The notes under the pieces are model-generated. The model was not told where the DNA came from. It was given only the letters and a program-made list of their open reading frames with translations, and ran no database searches. Position numbers and translations under genes: made by a program. From the NCBI GenBank assembly GCA_030145205.1, contig JAQYVZ010000001.1:174580-238579 (forward strand): DNA of 64,000 nucleotides, given 5' to 3'. Below, piece after piece: positions 1 through 11,489 of this stretch (positions are counted from its first letter, which is position 1; each line of letters begins with the position of its first letter). The DNA is from Desulfuromonadales bacterium (GTDB lineage Bacteria > Desulfobacterota > Desulfuromonadia > Desulfuromonadales > BM103).

Positions 1-2143
1 TAAAGATGGTAATTGCCCGGCTCAAGGTCAGAGGGCAGGGTAATTCGGGTGTGCCTCTGCCCCTGCGGTCTGACTGACAGCCGCAGGGGCAGAGGCAGAG
101 TCATTAAGCCGGCCTTCCCTCCAGAGACAAACAGCTTGTCCGAACAAGCCTGCAGGTCAAACACACTGATCGGCAACTCCAACTGCCCCACCGGAGCCCA
201 TCGATCCCCGTTGCCGACATCAACGATATACACACCGTCTTGATACAGTGACGCGATCAACATGCCATCTTTCACAGTCATTTTTCGGGTGTGGCCGGGC
301 ACATCAAGCACCTGCACAATCCGTGGCGAATTGGGAGTGCTCAGATCAAGCTGACTGAGTCTGCCATTCCGATGGGCTAGATAAACAGTGGAACCAAGAC
401 TTATGACATTCGTCACCAGGGCGAATGAACTCAAGTGTCGAGGCAAGGACAAATGGCTGGCGACTGCAGGCCGGGTCGGGTCGGCAACATCAACAACATA
501 CAGCCCTCCTGTGCCGGCAGCGACTAGAACAAAATGTGGATCAAACCACGCCAGCGCGTACAGCGTTCCCGGCAGAACCAGTTCTCCCTCGTGCAACGGA
601 TTGCTCTTCACAGCGGCATTATAAACCCGGAATGTTCCGGCAAACGGCCGTTCCCCGTCGGAATGATCCTGACTTATGCTATAGATTCGGCCCTCGTTCC
701 AGAACGCTTTAGAGGGGATTTTCAAATCTAATGTCGTCTGCCATTGAGGCAGCCCTCCTTCCGTTTCGCGGCAGAAAACATGTACCAGGTTCGACTGATA
801 GTTCTCAGCCATCACCAGACACGTTTGTTCAGTCTGTATTCTTTCGTGCTCGGCTTCTGCACACTGCCCAGGCCCCCGTTCGCACAGACTCTCAACTGAT
901 CTCAGCACAGGGTGCGGAATGCTTCCCACGTTTTGCCCTTCTCTTAATTCTGGCAGGGACAGTAAGTAGGCCTTATCGCCCAACGTATAAATATCCTGGT
1001 CATAACCATCCAGGGGCAAAGGCTGCTTATCATGACCTGCCAGCACCTGGCTCACAGAATGAACGGACAGATTGCGGCTCGACAAGCTGGCCAACAGCCC
1101 ACCTGCAATACAGGCCTCTCGCGAGGAAGAAACCAACGGAAAATTTCGGCCGACTTGCGGTTGTGTCAGGTCACTGACATCGATTGACAACAAGCCACGC
1201 AACGAACGACTGACCAGCAGCTGTGAACGCTCCGGCAAGCTCACAACATCCAGGATTTGCCCTCCCAGAGGCTGAATCGAACGGCGCTGGGGCTGCGGCC
1301 AGGATGTGGTATCGAACAGATGGAGTTCCCCGTTCCCCAAAGCAACAAACAGACCAGTGTCAGTCAACTGTAAACCACGCACACCACCATCGAACTGAAT
1401 GCGTCCTACAGCATGTGGGATCCCTTCGAAATCCAGATCAAACAGCTCAACGGCACCATTGAGCGAGCCTGTAGCTAACCTTTCACCATGCAATGCAACT
1501 CGCCAGGAAGAGCTATCAACGGGAAAAGTTTTTACCTTCGGCTCGGCGAGCGCCATATCAATCAGAAACAATTGACCTTTACGGTCAACTGCATAGACCC
1601 GTTGGCCAGACAACCGAAAATCTCTATGTGTTGTTGACCATATTGGTGATCCTGGGACCTTACCGATCAGGGTAGGCAAAGCAGGGTCCGTCAAATCAAC
1701 CAACAAGAAACCATTTTTTCCCGAACTGACCAAGACTCGTTTACCCACCTTGGTGATTTGACTGATCAGACCCGGCATCCGGAGAGAACCCAACACCTGA
1801 ATCGTGTTGTCTGTATCGACCTGCATACAGAGCAGCAGGTTTGCCTGGTAACTAGCCAGCAAGGTCTGCCCATCGAACCAGAGTCCGCGCGTAAAGTTCC
1901 CATCCAGAAAAAACTGTCGAACAGCCACCTCTGGCTCTGGCAGCACAACTGCTCGAACGGAAGAAGTTATACCAATCCCCACAATATGCAAAAAATTGTC
2001 GTCCGAAGAGGATACCAATGAAACCTGCTCAACAGCCAGGTCTCCATAACGGTCCGACTGGATCGTAACCAAGCTGTACAGCACAAAGGCAACTGCGCTG
2101 ACATAGCAGGCCAAAACAGAGACAAACAGGAACCAGCGAAGAG

Positions 2144-2156
<13 letters not shown>
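1..2156 (-). CDS. Membrane-anchored LVIVD-repeat beta-propeller protein (partial, runs off left edge)
   Basis: An uninterrupted frame of at least 718 codons runs from the ATG at 2156 to the left edge of the window, so the C-terminus is missing. Residues 7-31 are a hydrophobic segment (WFLFVSVLACYVSAVAFVLY), either an uncleaved signal anchor or a signal peptide. The rest consists of propeller-type repeats of the LVIVD kind, for example LLVDLTDPALPT near residue 150, LSIDVSDLTQPQ near 320, YVVDVADPTRP near 553 and YIVDVGNGD near 641. I checked that the 152nd and 553rd codons fall in the same frame as the start. LVIVD repeats are known from surface and periplasmic proteins of unknown function. 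The start overlaps the stop of the hybrid kinase gene by 13 bases, so the two are probably translationally coupled, and the propeller may act with that sensor. No enzyme motif was seen. Confidence 0.85.
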
Positions 2157-4171
<2,015 letters not shown>

Positions 4172-4185
4172 ACGGAAGCCCTCCT
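4172..4185 (-). promoter_or_regulatory. Strong ribosome binding site selecting a TTG start
   Basis: On the minus strand AGGAGG occupies 4185-4180, eight bases ahead of the TTG codon at 4171. This is the only good Shine-Dalgarno near the hybrid kinase N-terminus and supports the TTG start over the ATG six codons later. Confidence 0.6.
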
Positions 4186-4669
4186 GCAGAGGCGATTGTC
4201 ATCCAATCACCCAAGGCTTGAACAGCTGGAATTTTAGCAGGAACCTGTCTTAAACAAAAGCAAAACTACGCTTACGACAAGGCCCACCCACCCTCTGACA
4301 GAGAGTTCCATGGAGGAGCTTGCTTTCTCCATCCCGATCATTCGCAAAAAGGACATCAAAATCCAATATGGCGAACCTTGGCCAATAAGTTTTAAGGATC
4401 CGAAGCCGCGATAAGTCCTCTTCCATCAAGATTTTCCACACGGGTCTTAACATCTGGCAATAACACAACAGTTATGGCATGATGTGTCCCCGTTTCGCAG
4501 CGGAGCCATTGCCGTTTCAGGGCAAACTGTTAGGATTAATCCATGCCCTGTGATGATTGCACCCCTGACAATACTTGTCGCACGGCATCGGGACTGGCCA
4601 GGCGGTTTTTACTACCTGTAGCTCTTGACTCCCATTCACCCTGCGTTCATACGATAATTGGAGCCCTCG
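4186..4669. other. Intergenic region between divergent kinase and protease genes
   Basis: About 480 bases separate the minus-strand kinase from the plus-strand M16C protease. The region must hold promoters for both, but I see no convincing -10/-35 pair, sigma-54 site, terminator or RNA fold. Short open frames here lack ribosome sites and family resemblance. GGAG at 4660-4663 is the ribosome site for the protease. Confidence 0.5.
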
Positions 4670-7627
4670 ATGCCCGATAAACTCCCCCAGGCCGGTAGCC
4701 GGCTGGGCCGCCACCATGTTGACCGTATACAACCGATTCCGGAACTGAACATCACCCTTCTCAGCCTGACCCATGAGCCGACCGGTGCCCGTCACCTCCA
4801 TGTGGCCTGCGACGATCCGAACAACGTGTTTGCCGTCGGCTTCCGCACGCCGCCGTCCGATTCAACCGGCGTGCCGCACATTCTCGAGCATACGGTGCTG
4901 TGCGGCTCAGAAGGCTTCCCGGTCCGCGACCCCTTCTTCGCCATGCTGAAACGCAGTCTGAACACCTTCATGAATGCGATGACAGCGGCCGACTGGACCT
5001 TCTATCCGGTCGCCAGCATGAACGGCAAAGACTTCGACAACCTGATGGGCATCTACCTGGATGCCGTTTTCTTTCCGCTGCTGCGGGAAAATGACTTCCG
5101 CCAAGAGGGCCACCGTTTCGAGTTCAGCGATCTGCAAGACAGCAAGTCCCAACTGGAAATCAAAGGCGTGGTGTTCAACGAGATGAAGGGCGCCATGGCC
5201 GACCCATCATCCTTGCTCGGCCGTCGCCTGACCCGGGCGCTCTTTCCGAACACCTGCTACGGTGTGAATTCTGGTGGGGAACCGCTGGACATCCCGGATT
5301 TGACCTGGGAGCAACTGAGAAGCTTTCACCAGACTTTCTATCACCCGAGCAACAGCTGGTTCTTCACTTACGGCGACATGCCCCTGGAAGGACACCTCGC
5401 AAAGATCGAAAAACTGGCTTTGAGCCGGTTCGAGCACCTGGATGTCGACAGTGAGATCCCGCTGGAAACGCGACTCACCGCCCCGCTCAGCGTCGAGGAG
5501 ACCTTTCCCATCAACAGCCCGGACGATCTCGCTGGCCGCAGCATGTTCCAGATGGCCTGGCTGACTTGCCCGATTGAGGACACCTTCGAGCGGGCGGCCT
5601 TCGGTATCCTGACCAACCTGCTGATCGGCAACCCGGCAGCGCCCCTGTACCAGGCCCTGCTCGATTCCCGCCTGGGAGAGAACCTCTGTCCGGGCGTCGG
5701 CTATCATGACGACTACCGCGACACCTTCTTCGCAGCAGGACTGCAGGGAACCGACCCCGAGCAAACCGCCGCGATCGAAAAAGTCATTCTCGAGACCCTC
5801 GAAAAGGCAGCGGCCGAAGGCTTTCCCGCTGAGAGGGTTGCTGCGGCCCTGCACCAACATGAATTTGCTGCCCGTGAAGTTTCCGGCGACCAGTACCCAT
5901 ACGGTCTCAGTCTGCTGATGCGCATTCTCGGCCCCTGGCTGCACGCCGACGACCCGATCTCGCCGCTGCAGATTGAACAGAACCTGGATCGGCTGCGACA
6001 AGCGACCCAAGATCCGCAATTCTTTCCGACGCTAATCCGGAAGCACCTGCTCGACAACCCGCACCGGGTCAGCATGCTGCTGCGCCCGGACCCGGGCCAC
6101 GCTGAACGAGAGGAATGTGCCCTTCAGGAACGTCTCGACCAGTTTGAACAGCAACTGGAGGAAGCGGATCGGCAGAAACTGGTTGAAGATGCCATCGCAC
6201 TGGCACACAGCCAGGATATTGAGGATGACACGTCCTGTCTGCCAACCCTCGAACTCGACGACATCGACCAGCAGGAGCCACCAGTCGCGTTTCAGAAAAC
6301 ACGCGTTGCGGGTCAGGATATCTTCTGGTTCGATCAGCCAACCAACGGCATCACCTTCCTGAGCCTGCAGTTCGACACTGCGGGACTGCCCCCGGAACTG
6401 CGGCCCTATCTGCCGCTGTTCTGCGCGCTTCTGCCCCAAGTCGGCGCTGCCGGACAAGACTACCTGGAGAGGGCTCGGAGATTGTCTGCAGCAACCGGCG
6501 GCATCCGTCTCGCGACCAACCTTATGACCAACCCGGCCAACCTGGATCAGGTCCAGGCTGTCATTGACCTGCGTGGCAAAGCACTGACGCGCAACCAGAA
6601 GCAGCTGGGTGACATTCTGGTCGATATGCTGAGCGCACCGGACTTTGACGACTTGGCCCGACTGAAGACCGTGATCGGTCAGGTCAAGGTCTCCATGGAA
6701 AATTCGATTGCCGGCTCCGGCCATTCCTTTGCCGCCCGCTCGGCTGCCAGAGGCCTGACCCCGGCGGCGCAATTGCGCGAAGAGTGGTCGGGTTTCTCCC
6801 AATTGACGCTGATCCGTGAGGCGGCGTCCCGCGATGAACAGGGTATTGCCAAACTGGCCGACATTTTCAAAAGGATCGCCGGGGGACTGCTTTGCCAGCA
6901 GAATGTCGCTGCGGCAGTCACCGCGGAACTGGCGGACCATGAGGGCATGCGGCAACCGCTCAGCAAGGTTCTCGAAGCACTCGCCGCTGGCAAGTCACAT
7001 CCGCAAACAGAAGTGCAGGCCTTTGTGCCGCAGAAACAGGTGGTCGGCTGGGCCTACAATATCCCGGTGGCCTATGTCGCCAAGGTCTTTCGCACCCTGC
7101 CCTTCGTACATCAGGACACAGCCCCACTGATGGTCTTGTCCAAACTGTTGCGGGCGAATTTCCTGCATCGGGAGATTCGTGAAAAGGGCGGCGCTTACGG
7201 TGGCCTGGCTGGCACCGACAACGAAGGGGGGCTTTTCTCCATGCTCTCCTACCGCGATCCACACATGACAAGAACCCTGGACGTTTATCGTCAGGCAATT
7301 GACTGGGCCAGCGCCGGCGAGTTTCCCGACGAGATGGTCAAGGAAGCGATTCTGGCAGTGTTCGGCGAACTGGACCGGCCCCTGTCACCGGGTGGCCGGG
7401 GCTACCGTGAGTTTCTACACCAGCAGCAGGGGCTGACCCTTGCGATGCGCCAGGCGCAGCGTGATGCTCTCCTTGCTGTCACCGGCGACGATCTCGCCCG
7501 CGTCGCCAGAACCTGGCTGGCAGACCGCTGGAACCAGAGTGCCACCGGCATTCTTGGCGGTGATGAGATGTTCGAGGCAGCAGGTGATGCCCTCAAACAA
7601 CTCGACATGAAAATCCAGAAAATCTAG
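4670..7627 (+). CDS. M16C family zinc metalloprotease (PreP-like)
   Basis: The product is 985 residues, the usual size for one-chain M16C peptidases of the presequence protease type, which close like a clam around unfolded peptides and degrade them. The inverted zinc motif HILEH is at residues 70-74, followed by CGSEGFPVRDPF and the conserved NAMTAADWTFYPVAS stretch; the distal Glu region GVVFNEMKG lies near residue 170. The C-terminal half carries the second, inactive pair of domains with LREIREKGGAYG-like sequence (HREIREKGGAYG, about residue 834). No signal peptide is seen, so it is probably cytoplasmic. The ATG at 4670 was chosen because GGAG precedes it by 6 bases; a TTG four codons upstream overlaps that site. 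ltaE follows 8 bases after the stop, so the two are likely co-transcribed. Confidence 0.93.
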   Translation: MPDKLPQAGSRLGRHHVDRIQPIPELNITLLSLTHEPTGARHLHVACDDPNNVFAVGFRTPPSDSTGVPHILEHTVLCGSEGFPVRDPFFAMLKRSLNTFMNAMTAADWTFYPVASMNGKDFDNLMGIYLDAVFFPLLRENDFRQEGHRFEFSDLQDSKSQLEIKGVVFNEMKGAMADPSSLLGRRLTRALFPNTCYGVNSGGEPLDIPDLTWEQLRSFHQTFYHPSNSWFFTYGDMPLEGHLAKIEKLALSRFEHLDVDSEIPLETRLTAPLSVEETFPINSPDDLAGRSMFQMAWLTCPIEDTFERAAFGILTNLLIGNPAAPLYQALLDSRLGENLCPGVGYHDDYRDTFFAAGLQGTDPEQTAAIEKVILETLEKAAAEGFPAERVAAALHQHEFAAREVSGDQYPYGLSLLMRILGPWLHADDPISPLQIEQNLDRLRQATQDPQFFPTLIRKHLLDNPHRVSMLLRPDPGHAEREECALQERLDQFEQQLEEADRQKLVEDAIALAHSQDIEDDTSCLPTLELDDIDQQEPPVAFQKTRVAGQDIFWFDQPTNGITFLSLQFDTAGLPPELRPYLPLFCALLPQVGAAGQDYLERARRLSAATGGIRLATNLMTNPANLDQVQAVIDLRGKALTRNQKQLGDILVDMLSAPDFDDLARLKTVIGQVKVSMENSIAGSGHSFAARSAARGLTPAAQLREEWSGFSQLTLIREAASRDEQGIAKLADIFKRIAGGLLCQQNVAAAVTAELADHEGMRQPLSKVLEALAAGKSHPQTEVQAFVPQKQVVGWAYNIPVAYVAKVFRTLPFVHQDTAPLMVLSKLLRANFLHREIREKGGAYGGLAGTDNEGGLFSMLSYRDPHMTRTLDVYRQAIDWASAGEFPDEMVKEAILAVFGELDRPLSPGGRGYREFLHQQQGLTLAMRQAQRDALLAVTGDDLARVARTWLADRWNQSATGILGGDEMFEAAGDALKQLDMKIQKI

Positions 7628-7635
7628 GAATTCCC

Positions 7636-8682
7636 ATGACCAATCGCCCTGGAAACCAGTTCGCCAGTGATAATTACGCAGGAATCTGTCCCGAAGCCTG
7701 GCAGGCCATGGAACAGGCTAACCACGGTTTTGCGACCAGCTACGGCGATGATGCCTGGACGCTGCAAGCCTGCAATGCACTGCGTGATTTCTTCGAAACC
7801 GACTGTGAGGTCTTTTTCGCGTTCAACGGCACGGCCGCAAACTCCCTGGCGTTGGCCTCGCTCTGCCAGTCGTACCACAGCGTCATTTGCCACGAAACAG
7901 CGCATGTCGAAACCGACGAATGCGGCGCCATGGAGTTTTTTTCCAACGGCACCAAGCTACTGACGGTCTCAGGTCCGGACGGTAAGGTCGACCTGGCAGA
8001 GGTAGAACATACGGTCAACAAGCGCGCCGACATCCATTATCCGAAACCGAAGGCGCTGTCGATCACTCAATCCACCGAGCTCGGCACCCTTTACACGCCG
8101 GATGAACTGGTGGCCATACATGGGACAACCAAACGCCTGGGCCTGAAGCTGCATATGGACGGTGCCCGCTTTGCAAATGCCCTGGCCAGCCTGCAGCTGC
8201 CACCGAAAGAGCTGACCTGGCGTGCGGGTGTGGATGTTCTGACGTTTGGAGGGACGAAATCGGGGATGGCCTATGGCGAAGCCGTGGTCTTCTTTGACCG
8301 GGAAATGGCTGGCGAGTTCGATTACCGCTGCAAACAAGCCGGCCAGCTTGCTTCGAAGATGCGTTTTCTGGCCGCGCCCTGGATGGGGTTGCTCAAAGAA
8401 GGCGCCCTGCTCCGACACGCTGCGCACGCCAACCGCTGCGCCCGCTCCCTGTCGGAGCAGCTGGCAGCCATTCCGAACGTCAGCATGGTCCACCCGACCG
8501 AGGCCAATGCGGTCTTCATCCAGATTCCTGAACAGGCGATTGAGGAGCTGCGTCGCAAAGGGTGGGTGTTCTATACCTTCATCGGCTCAGGACATTGCCG
8601 CTTTATGTGTTCTTGGGCAACAACCGATGCGGATGTAACCAGCCTAGTTGAAGATGTCAAAAAGGCCGTCGGCCAAGGGTAA
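7636..8682 (+). CDS. ltaE: Low-specificity L-threonine aldolase
   Basis: This 348-residue, fold-type I PLP enzyme of the beta-eliminating lyase family cleaves L-threonine or L-allo-threonine to glycine and acetaldehyde. Family marks are SDNYAG near the N-terminus, YGDDAWT, FNGTAANSLAL, the HMDGARFANA segment that holds the PLP ring, and the Schiff-base lysine (Lys208) in FGGTKSG. The length is normal. It follows the M16C protease by 8 bases with AGGA upstream of the ATG, and is convergent with mog, the stops being only 12 bases apart. The protein is soluble and presumably cytoplasmic. Confidence 0.93.
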   Translation: MTNRPGNQFASDNYAGICPEAWQAMEQANHGFATSYGDDAWTLQACNALRDFFETDCEVFFAFNGTAANSLALASLCQSYHSVICHETAHVETDECGAMEFFSNGTKLLTVSGPDGKVDLAEVEHTVNKRADIHYPKPKALSITQSTELGTLYTPDELVAIHGTTKRLGLKLHMDGARFANALASLQLPPKELTWRAGVDVLTFGGTKSGMAYGEAVVFFDREMAGEFDYRCKQAGQLASKMRFLAAPWMGLLKEGALLRHAAHANRCARSLSEQLAAIPNVSMVHPTEANAVFIQIPEQAIEELRRKGWVFYTFIGSGHCRFMCSWATTDADVTSLVEDVKKAVGQG

Positions 8683-8694
8683 AGGAACGCGTCT

Positions 8695-9198
8695 TCAGGG
8701 GACGGCACACTCGGTAGGATCTCCGCCGATCTTCAGAATCGCGTGTTCCAGGGCTGGCATGACCACAGCCAGGTTCTCCCGCACCCCTTTCGGACTACCG
8801 GGCAGGTTGACGATCAGGGTGGTGCCACGCACCCCGGCCAGCGCCCGTGACAGCATGGCGTGCGGCGTGACCTCCAGGCTGCGCTGCCGCATCGCCTCCG
8901 CCATGCCGGGAATCTCGTAGTCGAGAATTTGCCGGGTGGCTTGCGGGGTCACGTCTCGCGGGCTGACGCCGGTCCCGCCGGTGGTCAGGATCAGGTCGAG
9001 CTGCTCCCGGTCGGACCAGTCCCGCAGGCAGGTGACAATTGTCTCGAGATCGTCCGGCAGGATCTGTGCGCAGGCGACCTCGCCGAGTTCAGCAACCATC
9101 TCCCTGACAACCTGCCCGCTGGCGTCCTCACGTTCGCCGCGCGAGCCCTTGTCCGACAGGGTGAGAATCCCGATCCGAAACTGTTTGGCCTTTTCCAT
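8695..9198 (-). CDS. mog: Molybdopterin adenylyltransferase (MogA/MoaB family)
   Basis: The 167-residue product has the MoCF-binding fold used to adenylylate molybdopterin before metal insertion. Visible motifs are GILTLSDKGSRGEREDASG at the start, LTTGGTGVSPRDVTP (about 84-98) and LPGSPKGVRENL (about 136-147), which together form the pterin and nucleotide pocket. AAGGAG precedes the ATG. It is the last gene of the minus-strand run that begins with nadC. Its molybdenum cofactor role has no obvious tie to its neighbours. Confidence 0.93.
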   Translation of the reverse strand: MEKAKQFRIGILTLSDKGSRGEREDASGQVVREMVAELGEVACAQILPDDLETIVTCLRDWSDREQLDLILTTGGTGVSPRDVTPQATRQILDYEIPGMAEAMRQRSLEVTPHAMLSRALAGVRGTTLIVNLPGSPKGVRENLAVVMPALEHAILKIGGDPTECAVP

Positions 9199-9239
9199 CT
9201 ACTGCTCCTTGGGGGCACGTCATCGCACCGATCTGCGTG

Positions 9240-10292
9240 CTATGATCGTTTCGCCTTGCGTTCCAGTTCCTTGCGCGCGGACGTGGAAAGGATCGTTTGC
9301 ACATTACGGCTGCGCGCCAAATCCTTGAGGTCCTTCTGGTTCAGAAAAGGCACCATACGTATCGCTTTTGGCAGCGGCGTTTTCGGATGCATCACCAGAG
9401 CCTTCTTAATTTCATACAGCTTCATCCAGTCCTTGTTGAGCAAGATCAGGCGAATCATCTCGTCGCTCGACTGTTTATTGCGCGCAATGGCGACAACCTC
9501 GCCATCGGTAATGCGTGGGTTTTTCATCACCCCGGCCTGCACCAGCTTGTTGGCATCTTTGGTCAGCAGACTACGCCATTCTTTATCGCCCGTCAGGCCC
9601 ATCTTGATCTTTTCCGAGACCTTCAGGGTTAAGGAAATCTGGTACTTGGACAGCTCCCCTTCTTCTTCGATTTCTCCATCAATTTCTTCATCGATATCCG
9701 CCTCGCCCGTCGTTTCTCCGGTATCGGGCAGCTCCTCCTCGGTCGGTTCTTCGGCGGAAACCTCAGCCTGAGTCTGGTCATCAGCCGGTTCTTGCCAACC
9801 GAAACGAAACTTCAGGGTCCGTTCCGCCTGAGGGTTTTCGAGGATGGCGTCGATAATTTCCGGGCAGCGCTCCAGCCAGCCCTGATGATTGGCAAGCCGC
9901 TCGAGCACAGCCGACGGCGCCGTTCTGGCCAGATGCAGCAAAGTTGCATCCTGAACCTGAGGATTGACAATGATCGCCCCAGCGAGTTCATCCTCGCTCC
10001 CCCTGACCCTGGCAACCAGTTCGAGCAGGTGAGGCCCGACCCCGTCATCCTGCAAGACAGGCAGGACGACAGCTGTCGGCAACTGCCGCAAGGTCGTGAC
10101 AGCCGTCTTACGCAGCTCAGCATCCTTGCCACCGCAGAAAAACAGGAGCACCGTCAACAATTCCTTGCCGGAAAGAGGAAGAGCTCCCCGTGCAGCAGAC
10201 AGCTGAACATCACGGGGAGCTCCTTTGGCAACGATTTGCGCAACCTGCGGGGAAACCTTCAGGCGCTTATGGGGAGTATCATTCTGTCCCAT
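9240..10292 (-). CDS. Conserved hypothetical protein with HEAT-like helices and an acidic linker
   Basis: This 350-residue protein has no family that I can name with confidence. Residues 1-165 are alpha-helical and resemble HEAT-type pairs (VQLSAARGALPLSGKELLTVLLFF, split by turns). Residues 170-215 form a very acidic, disordered linker (runs of Glu and Asp). Residues 216-350 are basic and helical, with KNPRITDGEVVAIARNK and a Lys/Arg-rich tail, KELERKAKRS. There is no signal peptide or membrane segment. The ATG at 10292 follows a TTG one codon earlier; the start is uncertain by one residue. It lies 18-21 bases after the SPOR gene and 41 bases before mog, in a clear operon. A scaffold or adaptor role is possible but unproven. 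Confidence 0.7.
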   Translation of the reverse strand: MGQNDTPHKRLKVSPQVAQIVAKGAPRDVQLSAARGALPLSGKELLTVLLFFCGGKDAELRKTAVTTLRQLPTAVVLPVLQDDGVGPHLLELVARVRGSEDELAGAIIVNPQVQDATLLHLARTAPSAVLERLANHQGWLERCPEIIDAILENPQAERTLKFRFGWQEPADDQTQAEVSAEEPTEEELPDTGETTGEADIDEEIDGEIEEEGELSKYQISLTLKVSEKIKMGLTGDKEWRSLLTKDANKLVQAGVMKNPRITDGEVVAIARNKQSSDEMIRLILLNKDWMKLYEIKKALVMHPKTPLPKAIRMVPFLNQKDLKDLARSRNVQTILSTSARKELERKAKRS

Positions 10293-10313
10293 CAATAAAC
10301 ACGTCTCTCCAGG

Positions 10314-11447
10314 TCAGGGGGCCACGACCCGGGCGGGGATGCCGGCGCTGACCGCCTTGCCGGCAGCCGCTGCGGCACTGGCGTCATCAGCAAACTGACC
10401 GAAACGAATCCGGCTTAACGTCTTCTCGACCTTGACCGGCTCTTCAACCAGGGCGATCCCCTCTTCGAGGAAACGGGCATTCAGTCGCTGGACATTCTTC
10501 AGGTCGGCAAATGAACCGGCATAGATGACATGCTGGCCGCCCTTCATCATGCTAAACGCATCGGGGGTAATCCGCTTGATCTTCTCAAGCTCTGCAGGAA
10601 TCTGTTCCTTCGGGAAACTGCCGACCTTCAAACGGATCAAGCGCACAGACGCTTTCTCCTGAGAAACCTCTGGTTCATAACCCAGTGTTCTGATTTTCTT
10701 TTCCAGTTCATCCCGCTGGGCCGCAAACAGAAAGGCGCCTGCATCCAGAGTGTAGGCTCCCGCAGTGACGGCAGAAGCTGCTGGCGGAGTCACCACCTCC
10801 TGCTTTTCCGCAACAGCGGCCGGCGCGGCTTTCTCGACCGCTTCGGTAGCCACTTCGGGCTCCTTGGTGGCATCGGCAGCAGGCGTCTCAGGCACGGGGA
10901 TGGTAGCAGCAGGCTTTTCCGCTGCGGGCACAGCAACGGCAACCTTCTCCTGCTGAGCAGCTGGCGCATCAGCGACGGCAGGTGCCGCCTCAGCCTTTTG
11001 CTCGACAAGCTTCGGCGATGCTGGGACCGGGGTTGGCGTCGCCGCAGGCTTCGGCGGCGGGACAGAAACAACCTGCGTACTGGCTGATTTCGCCGGGGGC
11101 GCCTCGGAGCTCATCCCCCCCAGGCCCATAAAGTAGTAGGCCCCAGCTCCAACAGCAACAACCAGCAACAGAGCCATCAACAGGAGCCTGGCTCTGGAGC
11201 TGCCGCCCGCTGGCTCTTCAGGAGGAGGAGGCGGTTCAACCTCCTCCTCAGAAAAGTCCTCGGCCTCACTGAACAACTCAGGCGTTTCAGCAGCAGCTGT
11301 TTCCTCAGGCATTTCAGCAGCGTCCGACTCTTCAGGTTCTGGTAGAGGGTCGGACGCCTCCTGTTCAGCGTCAGCAAAAGCGTCGCTCAGGTCGGTTTCC
11401 GGAAAGTCATCATTGTCGTCAAAGGTGAATTCGTCCTTTTCAGGCAT
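10314..11447 (-). CDS. SPOR-domain membrane protein
   Basis: The 377-residue protein has a long acidic cytoplasmic N-terminus (1-80, many Glu/Asp and a PPPPP run), one membrane segment (about 88-108, LLLMALLLVVAVGAGAYY), a Pro/Ala-rich periplasmic linker (about 120-230) and a C-terminal region (about 230-377) with two SPOR-like repeats (YTLDAGAFLFAA, HVIYAGSFADL and a final IRFGQFADDASA). SPOR domains bind denuded peptidoglycan glycan strands, usually at the division septum, so a cell-envelope or division role is likely. The ATG at 11447 is preceded by AGGAGG with 6-base spacing, which decides against the TTG two codons upstream. It follows the EF-G gene by 42 bases. Confidence 0.85.
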   Translation of the reverse strand: MPEKDEFTFDDNDDFPETDLSDAFADAEQEASDPLPEPEESDAAEMPEETAAAETPELFSEAEDFSEEEVEPPPPPEEPAGGSSRARLLLMALLLVVAVGAGAYYFMGLGGMSSEAPPAKSASTQVVSVPPPKPAATPTPVPASPKLVEQKAEAAPAVADAPAAQQEKVAVAVPAAEKPAATIPVPETPAADATKEPEVATEAVEKAAPAAVAEKQEVVTPPAASAVTAGAYTLDAGAFLFAAQRDELEKKIRTLGYEPEVSQEKASVRLIRLKVGSFPKEQIPAELEKIKRITPDAFSMMKGGQHVIYAGSFADLKNVQRLNARFLEEGIALVEEPVKVEKTLSRIRFGQFADDASAAAAAGKAVSAGIPARVVAP

Positions 11448-11489
11448 CTTCAACCTCCTTCTCTCCGGCTAAAACGCCGGGGGCCGCAA

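Noticed and set aside
4250..4468. Short minus-strand frame in the kinase/protease spacer
   Set aside because: No ribosome site and no similarity to anything known to me; the spacer is better left as non-coding.
5207..6955. Long antisense open frames opposite the M16C protease gene
   Set aside because: They mirror a strong coding frame with GC-rich third positions, lack ribosome sites and resemble no family.
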